Shown one piece after another: positions 1 through 7,580 of a stretch of DNA of 64,000 nucleotides. The position numbers and the translations under genes were made by a program. The notes under the pieces were generated by a model. That model had not been told where the DNA came from. It did not search any database and saw only the letters and a list, made by a program, of their open reading frames with translations. The stretch is from the NCBI RefSeq assembly GCF_001315105.1, contig NZ_BAZR01000029.1, forward strand, positions 1 through 64,000. The letters run 5' to 3'. This DNA is from Paenibacillus sp. JCM 10914. Its GTDB lineage: Bacteria; Bacillota; Bacilli; Paenibacillales; Paenibacillaceae. Each line of letters starts with the position of its first letter. The stretch's first letter is position 1.

Positions 1-145
1 GTCCCTCACAGGGACTTGCATGGCCCGAGCGGCCCGCGGTAACGCCACAAGTCCCTCACAGGGACTTGCCCGGGCCCGAACGGCCCCGCGGTAACGCCAC
101 AAGTCCCTCGCAGGGACTTGCATGGCCCGAGCGGCCTCGCGTAGC
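1..145. repeat. Tandem palindromic repeat, about 2.9 units of 50-52 bp
   Basis: Three units start at 1, 51 and 103. Each carries the inverted repeat AAGTCCCT-3 nt-AGGGACTT (complete at 49-67 and 101-119, cut by the window edge at 1). It is followed by a GC-rich segment built on GGCCCGA-CGGCC and then GGTAACGCCAC. The third unit diverges after about 135. The array may continue upstream of the window. Arms of the same type recur in a terminator-like hairpin at 36487-36534. Function unknown; a hairpin-rich intergenic repeat family is the safest description. Confidence 0.8.
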
Positions 146-165
146 GCTCACCCGCCCAACCTCCC

Positions 166-221
166 AAAAAACCATCCCCCTGGAATGTTCGATAACTCGA
201 ACTTCCGTGAGGATGGTTTTT
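166..221 (-). terminator. Intrinsic terminator of the S9 peptidase gene
   Basis: An 11-bp stem AAAAACCATCC (167-177) pairs with GGATGGTTTTT (211-221). The arms end in A and T runs on either strand, so it can act in both directions. It lies 15 bp beyond the stop of the minus-strand peptidase gene. Confidence 0.75.
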
Positions 222-236
222 AAACGTTAGCCTAAT

Positions 237-2231
237 CTAAACTTCAATATGCTCCACGAACCAGCGCACTATATGGCTGAGGCGCTTCACGCGCAGGTGC
301 GGGTGCCCGCTGCGAGAGAGGTTGTGGTCTGCGCCCGGGAAGCGAATGAACTGCGTCTCTTTATTGAGCCGCTTCAAGGCGATAAATAACTGCTCGCCCT
401 GTTCGATCGGACAGCGCAGGTCTTGCTCACCATGCAGGATCAGGAGCGGCGTGTCGACATTTTTGACGTACGCGATCGGCGAATGCTGCCACAGCTTCTC
501 CAGATCGTCCCACGGATTGCCCCAGATCTGGTCTTGGGTAAACGTGTAGCCGATGTCGCTGACTCCATAGAAGGATATCCAGTTGCAGATGGAGCGCTGG
601 GTAACGGCGGCCTGGAAGCGGTCGGTATGGCCGACGATCCAGTTGGTCATGAAGCCGCCGTAGCTGCCACCGGTCACGCCGAGGCGCGAGGCATCCACGT
701 AGGAATACGTGTCCAGCACGTAATCGACGGCTTCCATCAGATCCTGATAGTCCCGTCCGCCATAGTCGCCGCGAACGGTGTTCACGTGAACTTGTCCGTA
801 GCCGTGACCGCCGCGCGGGTTTGTATAGAACACGGCATAACCTGCAGCAGCAAGCAGTTGGAATTCTTGCATGAAGGTATGCCCATACATCGCTTGTGGT
901 CCGCCGTGGATCTCAAGCACCGCAGGTACCTTGGAGCCTTCCTTATAATTCACGGGCTTCATGATCCAGCCTTGGATCGGCCATCCGTCCGAAGTCTTGA
1001 ACGTGAAGCTCTCCGGCGTGCTGAATCTCAGTTCGTTCCACAATTCCTCGTTGCAGTGAGTCAAGCGGGACTCTTCTTGACTAGCCACCGTCAGGCTGAA
1101 GAGATCGCCAGGCTGCAGCGGGTCGGCTGCGGCTAGAATCAGGTTCTCGTCCTCGGTCAGATCGAATTGATAGATTTCACGCTCGCCGCCGGCCACAAGC
1201 TCATATGAAGAACCATCCAGGGCGAATCGTCCGATATGCACGCTTCCGTCCTGGCTCAGCTGCACGTATACCGCTTGCCCGTCTTTGCTGAACAGTGGGG
1301 GTGTGCCTGCGCCAGCTCTCATATCGCTGACAGCAGCATGTCCAAGCTGAACATCCATCTCCGTGTAGAGCGCTTGCGATGGTCCACCCGCAAGCGGAAG
1401 TAGATGGATTCGGGTCAGCGTAGCGAAGCCGCAGCTGAGATCGCTGGCGAGCATTAGGATGCGTTCGCCGTCTGGCGTGAATGCAATGCTATAGATACTC
1501 AAAGATTCATCCGTCAGCTTCTTCGTGTTCTGTCCGGAGGCGTCCATCAGGAACAGATCGTTGGTTAGACGCAGGTCCGGGTCCGGATATTGATCCGAGG
1601 AGACGCCGGCGGTGTATGCGATCCGGGCTCCGTCCGGCGACCAGTCGAAGCTGCCGATATCGAAGGCGCCTTCGGTCACTGCGCGCGATTCGTCTGTGAC
1701 CGGATTTACGATATATAGATGATGGCGTCGCCCATTCCACAATCCGACGCCGTCGCCTTTGTAGCGGATCCGGTTGATAATCATCTCTTCGGGCAGCTTA
1801 TCCTTCTCCTCAGACTTCGAAGCGCTCTCTTCGTCGGCATCCGTCCCGCAGGTCTGGCTTCGCACGAGGAGGAGGCTGCCGTCCGGGGACCACTTGAACG
1901 CGCTGGCGCCATGTTTCAGGTCCGTCACGGGACGGGCTTCACCGCCGCTGGCTGGCATGGTCCATACCTGTGGGCGTTCCCCCTTCTTGCGCAGGAAGGC
2001 GAGCTTGGACCCGTCCGGGGACCATGCCGGGGCAGCATCGCCTTCGCCGGAAGTGAAGGGGATATCCTCCGAACCATTAAGCAAACGGATGTGGGAGCGG
2101 TAGCCGTCTTTTTTGTCGCTGACAGATTTATGTACGTAGGCAATGGCACCGCTTACAGGCGATACAACCGGGTCGTTCACCCAGTGCATCCGGTATAAGT
2201 CCTCTGGGGTCATAACGCGTGGGCTAGTCAT
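237..2231 (-). CDS. S9 family prolyl oligopeptidase (acylaminoacyl-peptidase type)
   Basis: A 664-residue serine peptidase that probably cleaves short peptides in the cytosol, since no signal peptide is seen. The N-terminal half (about 1-390) has repeated WSPDG-type beta-propeller blades, as in the TolB-like propeller of this family. The C-terminal half is an alpha/beta hydrolase with the nucleophile Ser523 in GGSYGG, Asp604 in HGEQD and His636 in GADHN, a complete triad. The start is set by AGGAGG nine bases upstream of ATG. It stands alone between a terminator and a divergent nitroreductase gene. Length fits the family. Exact substrate is not shown by sequence. Confidence 0.93.
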   Translation of the reverse strand: MTSPRVMTPEDLYRMHWVNDPVVSPVSGAIAYVHKSVSDKKDGYRSHIRLLNGSEDIPFTSGEGDAAPAWSPDGSKLAFLRKKGERPQVWTMPASGGEARPVTDLKHGASAFKWSPDGSLLLVRSQTCGTDADEESASKSEEKDKLPEEMIINRIRYKGDGVGLWNGRRHHLYIVNPVTDESRAVTEGAFDIGSFDWSPDGARIAYTAGVSSDQYPDPDLRLTNDLFLMDASGQNTKKLTDESLSIYSIAFTPDGERILMLASDLSCGFATLTRIHLLPLAGGPSQALYTEMDVQLGHAAVSDMRAGAGTPPLFSKDGQAVYVQLSQDGSVHIGRFALDGSSYELVAGGEREIYQFDLTEDENLILAAADPLQPGDLFSLTVASQEESRLTHCNEELWNELRFSTPESFTFKTSDGWPIQGWIMKPVNYKEGSKVPAVLEIHGGPQAMYGHTFMQEFQLLAAAGYAVFYTNPRGGHGYGQVHVNTVRGDYGGRDYQDLMEAVDYVLDTYSYVDASRLGVTGGSYGGFMTNWIVGHTDRFQAAVTQRSICNWISFYGVSDIGYTFTQDQIWGNPWDDLEKLWQHSPIAYVKNVDTPLLILHGEQDLRCPIEQGEQLFIALKRLNKETQFIRFPGADHNLSRSGHPHLRVKRLSHIVRWFVEHIEV

Positions 2232-2451
2232 TGATTCATCCTCCTATTCTACTATGCGGGTTATCATCGATTATCCCAGATAATGTTATGAAAATCTATA
2301 TGAAACTCCGACACTTAATCTAATTAACCTTACAAATGCTAGTAGATTAGAGCCAAACTACCAGAATCATGAAACATTCAGCACATCTTAATTAGCTAAT
2401 GGTCAATTTAGTTGATGGCGGTGCTGGAACAATTCCTTCTCTTTTTGCTAC

Positions 2452-2472
2452 AATTGAGATAGACTCTCAATT
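2452..2472. promoter_or_regulatory. Perfect inverted repeat, candidate operator
   Basis: AATTGAGA (2452-2459), 5 nt, TCTCAATT (2465-2472). It lies about 50 bp before the nitroreductase start in the 290-bp divergent region and may bind a dimeric repressor of the MarR or HxlR kind often linked to nitroreductases. No regulator gene is adjacent, so this is inference from symmetry and position. Nothing else clear is seen in 2232-2521. Confidence 0.45.
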
Positions 2473-2521
2473 AGAGTGCGTAAATCATATTATCTTATAT
2501 ATAGCCTAGGAGGAATCAGAT

Positions 2522-3106
2522 ATGAACGTAAGTGAAGCGATCCGTACACGACGCAGTCTGGGCAAGGTTAAGCCGGATGCCGTCGCGCAGGAATTACTGG
2601 AACAGATCATAGAAGCGGGGACATGGGCACCGAACCATAAGCTTACCGAGCCTTGGAAGTTCTTCGTCATGCAAGGGGAAGGCCGGGATGTGCTGGGCAA
2701 CGCGCTGGGCGACATTCAGGCAGCTGGCGCGGGAGATACGAGCGAAGATGCGGTCGTTGCGGCGCGGGAATCCGGCCGTACCAAGGCATACCGTTCACCT
2801 GTCGTTATCGGTGTGGCTGTGGAACCTTCCACGGATCCGAAGGTGATTGAGCTTGAGGAGTACGGCGCGGTATTTGCCGCGATTCAGAATATGCTCTTGC
2901 AGATCCATGAGCTTGGACTTGGTGCTGTATGGAGAACCGGCGAACCTTGTTTCCACAACCTGATGAATGAAGCGTTCGGCCTGAATCCTCAGGATAAAAT
3001 GCTGGGCTTCCTCTACATCGGCTATCCGGATATGGAGCCGAAGCAAGGCAAGCGTCAACCCGCTGCGAGCAAAACGGTGTGGCTGAACCGTGCGGCAGAC
3101 CTGTAA
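2522..3106 (+). CDS. Nitroreductase family protein (YdjA-like)
   Basis: A 194-residue FMN-dependent nitroreductase of the short, YdjA-like type. It is expected to reduce nitro or quinone compounds with NAD(P)H in the cytosol. The N-terminal RTRRS flavin-binding segment and the APNH motif near residue 39 are typical. GLGAVWRTGE (about 138-147) and the C-terminal IGYPD motif fit the FMN-binding fold. AGGAGG lies 8 bases before ATG. Monocistronic by spacing, with a palindromic operator candidate upstream at 2452-2472. Physiological substrate unknown. Confidence 0.9.
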   Translation: MNVSEAIRTRRSLGKVKPDAVAQELLEQIIEAGTWAPNHKLTEPWKFFVMQGEGRDVLGNALGDIQAAGAGDTSEDAVVAARESGRTKAYRSPVVIGVAVEPSTDPKVIELEEYGAVFAAIQNMLLQIHELGLGAVWRTGEPCFHNLMNEAFGLNPQDKMLGFLYIGYPDMEPKQGKRQPAASKTVWLNRAADL

Positions 3107-3209
3107 TTGACTACCCCAGATGGTGGATATCCGGTATAATGTCCCTAAGATTGTCGAAGAAACGGGACAACGTTCCAAGCGATTGAGATTAGGGGAGTGT
3201 ACTTGAAAC

Positions 3210-3581
3210 ATGAAATTTCGATTTATGAAATGGGATTTGGGGAGCAAATTTATTTTTATTGCCACTTGCCTGGCCATCGTCTCGTTTTTCTTTAAATGGC
3301 TTGATATCGGCGTAGCGGCCGAGAATGGATTTTTGCAGGGCGGTGCATTTTTTATCGTATGCTTCATTTATCCGCTCTTGCAGGTTGTCCGTGAGAAGAA
3401 GCTTAACAAGATCATAGCGTTTGCATGCGCGTTGGCCGCGGTTATTTTCACTACGTTATATGTAAACTCCAAGACCATAGATTTCTTCGGTGAGACGATC
3501 CGTGGCGCCGCAGCAGGACCGTATCTGTTCATGGTGGCGTGTGGATTGTTGACCTTTGGTATTTTCAAACGTAAATATTGA
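3210..3581 (+). CDS. Small four-helix membrane protein, unknown function
   Basis: A 123-residue protein with four hydrophobic segments at about 12-28, 43-60, 66-85 and 101-118, and basic ends (MKFRFMK and FKRKY). It is an integral membrane protein with no motif I recognise. A GGGGAG purine stretch lies 12 bases before ATG; a nearer TTG at 3203 is out of frame. A TATAAT hexamer near 3135 may serve as its -10 box. It is followed at once by a terminator, so it is probably a single-gene unit. Confidence 0.65.
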   Translation: MKFRFMKWDLGSKFIFIATCLAIVSFFFKWLDIGVAAENGFLQGGAFFIVCFIYPLLQVVREKKLNKIIAFACALAAVIFTTLYVNSKTIDFFGETIRGAAAGPYLFMVACGLLTFGIFKRKY

Positions 3582-3595
3582 TTCTGAGATCGAAG

Positions 3596-3637
3596 CCGGT
3601 TTCCGGGCGCTTGCCGTTTAGGGAATCGGTTTTTTTA
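3596..3637 (+). terminator. Intrinsic terminator
   Basis: CCGGTTTCC pairs with GGGAATCGG, with two G-U pairs and a 16-nt loop, and is followed by seven T. It ends the small membrane protein gene. Confidence 0.7.
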
Positions 3638-3747
3638 TATTTCCGAAAAACGCATGTAACATTGAGCGGCATCGCAGGGTTTTGCTATAATTAAAGGAGT
3701 GGCCGTGTCCGGCCGCAGTTTGCATTACATATACAGGAGGGAACAGA

Positions 3748-4578
3748 ATGGCTAATCAAGTGTTTACCGAAGGACCTACGCTGAACGATGGCGTCAAAAT
3801 GCCTTGGCTGGGCCTTGGTGTATGGAAGACCAAAGAGGGCGAAGAAGTTATCCGGTCCGTTAAATCCGCTATTGCTGCCGGATACCGGAGCATAGATACA
3901 GCTGCTGTCTACGGCAACGAAGAGGGTGTGGGACAAGCTATCCGCGAATCCGGCGTTTCCCGCGACGAACTGTTCATTACGACGAAGGTATGGAACGACA
4001 ACCAAGGCTATGAGAATACGCTGCAGGCGTTTGAGACGAGCCGCAAGAAGCTTGGCCTTGACATCGTGGATCTGTATCTCGTTCACTGGCCGGGCAAAGA
4101 TAAGTATCTTGATACCTGGAAGGCGCTGATTCATCTGCAGAAGGAAGGACTTGTTCGCTCCATCGGGGTAAGTAATTTCCAAATCCGCCATCTGCAGCAT
4201 ATCATCGAAGATACCGGCGTCGTTCCGGTGGTGAACCAGGTCGAGCTGCATCCGCTGCTGAGTCAGAAGGAGCTGCTGCAATACGCGCGCGAGAACAAGA
4301 TCGTGCTGGAAGCGTGGAGTCCGCTCATGCAGGGCAATTTGGATCAGCCTGGCCTGGCCGAAATCGCCAACAAATACGGCAAGACGATCGCCCAGGTTAT
4401 CCTGCGCTGGGATATTCAGAACGGCGTGATCGTCATTCCGAAGTCGATTACGGAGCATCGCATTATCGAGAACGCGCAGATTTTCGATTTCGAATTGTCG
4501 GATGAGGACATGGCGGCGATTGACGGTTTGAATCAAAACAAACGTTTTGGCTCCAACCCGGACGAATTCCTGTTCTAG
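3748..4578 (+). CDS. Aldo/keto reductase (YvgN/2,5-diketogluconate reductase type)
   Basis: A 276-residue NADPH-dependent aldo/keto reductase with a TIM-barrel fold. The catalytic tetrad is visible: Asp and Tyr in SIDTAAVYGNE (about 48-58), Lys in TTKVWN (about 80) and His in LVHWPG (about 113). The cofactor-binding IPKS motif lies near residue 235. Likely substrates are small aldehydes such as methylglyoxal. AGGAGG precedes ATG by 9 bases. It converges on the PadR/MFS operon, sharing the bidirectional terminator at 4593-4635. Its antisense strand is open in the same codon register because TTA, CTA and TCA codons are avoided. Confidence 0.93.
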   Translation: MANQVFTEGPTLNDGVKMPWLGLGVWKTKEGEEVIRSVKSAIAAGYRSIDTAAVYGNEEGVGQAIRESGVSRDELFITTKVWNDNQGYENTLQAFETSRKKLGLDIVDLYLVHWPGKDKYLDTWKALIHLQKEGLVRSIGVSNFQIRHLQHIIEDTGVVPVVNQVELHPLLSQKELLQYARENKIVLEAWSPLMQGNLDQPGLAEIANKYGKTIAQVILRWDIQNGVIVIPKSITEHRIIENAQIFDFELSDEDMAAIDGLNQNKRFGSNPDEFLF

Positions 4579-4592
4579 ATCCGCTTTATATG

Positions 4593-4635
4593 AAAAAAGA
4601 GCGAGGACACCCCACTGGGAGGTCCTCGCTCTTTT
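4593..4635. terminator. Bidirectional terminator between convergent genes
   Basis: A 14-bp stem AAAAGAGCGAGGAC (4595-4608) pairs with GTCCTCGCTCTTTT (4622-4635). A and T runs flank both sides, so it serves the aldo/keto reductase and PadR genes. Confidence 0.88.
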
Positions 4636-4678
4636 GCTGCGCATATCCAACACCGTCACGGAAGAACGGCTTTCAGCC

Positions 4679-5250
4679 TCATCCTTCTCCTCGGGAAGGA
4701 GCGGCTCGCCGATGACGCCGAGCCTCCCTTCCACCAGATCCTCGTACAGCCGCTTCAGCCAGTCCAGATCCGTCCTTGCATGTTCGTACATACCGACCAT
4801 AAGATGCTGGGCGCTGCGCGGCACGATATGCTTATGCTCCTCGTATAGTTGATACGCTTGGTTCACCCTGTGCTCCGCGTCCCGAATTCGCCCCAGCAGA
4901 ATCGGGGCGAGCACATCCGGCTCCGCATGGCGCGAGAAGGGGAGGGCGATATATAGCGGATGATGCACCGGCTCGATATCGCGGAATTTCTTGAGCAGCA
5001 GCAGCTCGAACAATCGACGACCGTTGTCCGTAATGCGGTAGATCGTCTTGTCGGGGCGGCTATCGCTTTGAATGGTCTCTACGGCTTCAATGTAATGCTC
5101 CTCGGCCAGCCGATCAACAGCGTAGTAGATAGAGCCCATCTGAAGCTTGGTATACTGATCCATCCCGCGATCTTTCATCTTGAGCCGGATCTCGTATGGA
5201 TGGTGATTCCCCTCAAGCAGTAGGCCCAGAATGGCCAGTTTCATTGACAT
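4679..5250 (-). CDS. PadR family transcriptional regulator (3' frameshift inferred)
   Basis: A regulator with a PadR winged helix at about 1-85 (LGLLLEGNHHPYEI, SIYYAVDRLAEEHYI) and a Vir_act_alpha_C-like helical tail at about 90-180. As read, the frame has no stop before its own terminator and continues 519 codons, to 3691, antisense to the aldo/keto reductase. One extra C in the CCC run at 4693-4695 would give a stop at 4679-4681 and a 190-residue protein, the usual family size; I annotate that end. The RBS AAAGGAG lies within the last codons of the MFS gene, 9 bases before ATG. It probably represses the MFS exporter. Confidence 0.8.
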
Positions 5251-5254
5251 GATG

Positions 5255-6761
5255 CTAGGCTCCTTTAGCCTTGTTTGGGACCGTTACTCGTTCATTGCCC
5301 ATCATCAGTACGAATACCAGGCTAATACGGCCGGTACAAGCGCCCACATGAAGGTGGTGGCGATGGAGTCGGCCAATGCGTTCGTGATTTGTTCGCGCAC
5401 ATTCGGCGGGATCTGATTCATCACCTCGGGCGAGAGCACGGCATCGGCGTTGAGTTGGTCGCCTACCGGAGCCTTGCCGCCGCCAGTCAGTTCCGACAAC
5501 TGATTGTTCAGGCTGTTGCGCTGAATAATACCGAAGATCGTGATGCCAACGGTCATCCCGAAGGAGCGCAGGAAGGAATTGGTGGATGTCGCTGCTCCGC
5601 GTTGTCTGGCGTCAAAATTATGAATGGACGCCATGCTCAATACGGAGAAGGAGAAGCCAACGCCGAAACCGGTCAGAACCATATAGATCGTCAACAGATA
5701 GCGCGGAGTCTCTGGGCTAATTGTGCTTAAGCAGGCAATGCCTGCAATGAAACAGATAACAGACACAATCATGATATTGCGGAACGACGTACGAGTGGTC
5801 AGCATCCCGCCGCCCTGGCTGCCAAAGACACTTCCCAGCATCATCGGCATCAGGATCAGGCCGGCGTTGGTGGCGGAGCGCCGTACACGCCAGAGACAAA
5901 GATCGGAATGAAGATGGTCGCCACAATGAAGGTCGCGCCATAGAACAAGGCGACAATGTTGCTGGAAGCGAACAGGCGCTTCTGGAACATTTTGAACGAG
6001 ATGATCGGCTCGGGCGCCCGCGTCTCAGCGACTAGAAAGATGATGAACAGGGCGATGAAGCCTGCAAATAATCCCATGATTTGCGGAGAGTCCCAGGCGT
6101 AGGTGTGACCACCGAGCTCAAGCCCGAACATGAGACAAACGATGGCTCCCACGAGGGTGGCGGCACCGATCCAGTCGATCTTTTGCTTGGCGTGGGACAG
6201 GGATTCCTTATATGACGTCATGATCAGGATAAAGGCCACGACCCCGATCGGTAAATTGACATAGAATATCCATTCCCAACCAATACTGTCGGTAATAAAC
6301 GCCCCGAGCAGCGGACCCATGATGCTTGAGGTACCGAAGACAGCTCCGAGCAGGCCGGTCATTTTACCACGCTTCTCCGGTGGGAAAAGGTCGAATACGA
6401 TGGTGAAGGCAATCGGCATCAGAGCGCCGCCACCGATGCCTTGAATGGCACGGTAGATAATTAATTCTCCCATACTGCCGGCCATGCCGCAGAGTGCAGA
6501 GCCAAGCAGGAACACAATTAATCCGAAGATAAAGAATCGCTTTCGACCATACATGTCAGACAGCTTGCCGAAGATCGGCGTACCCGCCATAACAGCCACC
6601 ATATATACGGACGTAACCCATACGACCTGATCAAACCCTTGCAGGTCACGGATAATCGTAGGCAGCGCGGTGGCCACGATGGTGTTATCGATGGCCGACA
6701 TGAAAATACCGAGCAGCAGCCCGGCCACGACCAACTTAATGTTGCTTTGTTGTGCATTCAT
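5255..6761 (-). pseudogene. MDR-type MFS exporter (DHA2, 14 TMS), two frameshifts
   Basis: A multidrug exporter of the EmrB/QacA (DHA2) type. The first part (6761-5856, 301 residues) holds the first nine or so helices, with DNTIVATALPTI and FGKLSDMYGRKRFF (motif A). The frame breaks near 5876, where one missing base turns GASATNAGLIL into GAPPPTPA-stop. It resumes as the 5850-5305 reading frame. A second missing base near 5320 cuts off LVFVLMMGNERV. With both repaired the gene ends at 5255, five bases before the PadR start, giving an operon of about 502 plus 190 residues. Both lesions could be sequencing errors. Confidence 0.88.
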
Positions 6762-6792
6762 CTAATGGATGCCCCTTCTTTCATATTGAACT

Positions 6793-6818
6793 ATGTACAT
6801 ATTATTCAAATTTGAATA
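6793..6818. promoter_or_regulatory. Palindromes upstream of the MFS-PadR operon, candidate PadR operator
   Basis: ATGTACAT (6793-6800) is followed by the 16-bp perfect palindrome TATTCAAATTTGAATA (6803-6818), 32-57 bp before the MFS start. PadR regulators often bind ATGT/ACAT dyads near their own promoters. Assignment to this PadR is inference. Confidence 0.5.
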
Positions 6819-6986
6819 TATGGTGGTTTTATTGTATCCGGATTAACAGATGTTGGCAAGATGTTTGAAATGGGGAACAAACTAATTTTTGGAATGTACC
6901 ACAAGGGAGCCATCCGTATAACGGATAGCCCTTCTGATTGTGATGCTTAATACATCTAACGTGAACGTGATAACCATGGGACGAAA

Positions 6987-7394
6987 CTAACAGTTCATCT
7001 GGGGCGATTTCGGATCAAGCTGCATAAATTCGATGCGGTGGCCGTCCGGGTCCCTGGCCCAGCACTGCCAGTTGAAGTCCTTCCCTTGAACCGGATCAAC
7101 GTCGAGTGTTACGCCAAACTTACGAAGATGCTCTGCAATGCTGTTGATATCTTCAACCTCAAGGCACAGATGGGAGAATCCAATCGGGCGCTTGACAGGT
7201 TCCGGTTTATTCTGTCCACCGTAAAACAACTCGATAAACTGTCCATCACACACCTTAATGTACTCGATCCACGGTTCGCCCTGATCATTAGGAATATCAA
7301 AAGCACGGCTAAATCCAAGAATATCGCAATAAAAATGCAGGGACTTCTCCATATCGGCAACATCAAATGCCAGATGGGCAATTCCTTTAATCAT
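6987..7394 (-). CDS. VOC superfamily (glyoxalase/bleomycin-resistance type) protein
   Basis: A 135-residue single VOC module with paired beta-alpha-beta-beta-beta units. KGIAHLAFDVADMEKSLHFY marks the first half, and SHLCLEVEDI with DPDGHRIEFMQ marks the second. Metal-ligand candidates are His7, Glu54 in FIELF, His75 and Glu in HRIEF, as in lactoylglutathione lyase-like members. RBS GAGGAGGA precedes ATG by 8 bases. Between the divergent MFS operon and the helicase terminator it stands alone. Substrate unknown: it could be a glyoxalase I relative, a dioxygenase or a binding protein. Confidence 0.85.
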   Translation of the reverse strand: MIKGIAHLAFDVADMEKSLHFYCDILGFSRAFDIPNDQGEPWIEYIKVCDGQFIELFYGGQNKPEPVKRPIGFSHLCLEVEDINSIAEHLRKFGVTLDVDPVQGKDFNWQCWARDPDGHRIEFMQLDPKSPQMNC

Positions 7395-7530
7395 AACGGT
7401 ATTCCTCCTCAGTATGTATTAAGTTTGAGCGCAGACGTTCATAAGGCTATTGTAACTCATTTTGTATGCGTTTCCACAATATTTGCCAGATCAAATTATT
7501 GTCTGATATCAATTTGTCGGTGAAAATAAA

Positions 7531-7574
7531 GGACTGAACCAGACCATTCGCAGCAGAACGGTCTGGTTCAGTCC
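7531..7574 (-). terminator. Intrinsic terminator of the helicase gene
   Basis: A perfect 15-bp stem GGACTGAACCAGACC (7531-7545) pairs with GGTCTGGTTCAGTCC (7560-7574), seven bases beyond the helicase stop. T-rich sequence follows on the minus strand. Confidence 0.9.
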
Positions 7575-7580
7575 TTTGAT

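Noticed and set aside
1..145. CRISPR-like array
   Set aside because: The whole 50-52 bp unit is conserved, including the part that would be spacer; there are fewer than three units and no cas genes.
423..1136. 237-codon plus-strand frame
   Set aside because: Shadow inside the S9 peptidase gene; no ribosome site and no recognisable protein.
6903..6932. Terminator after the VOC gene
   Set aside because: AAGGG/ATCCGT pairs with ACGGAT/CCCTT but with bulges and no T run; too weak to call.
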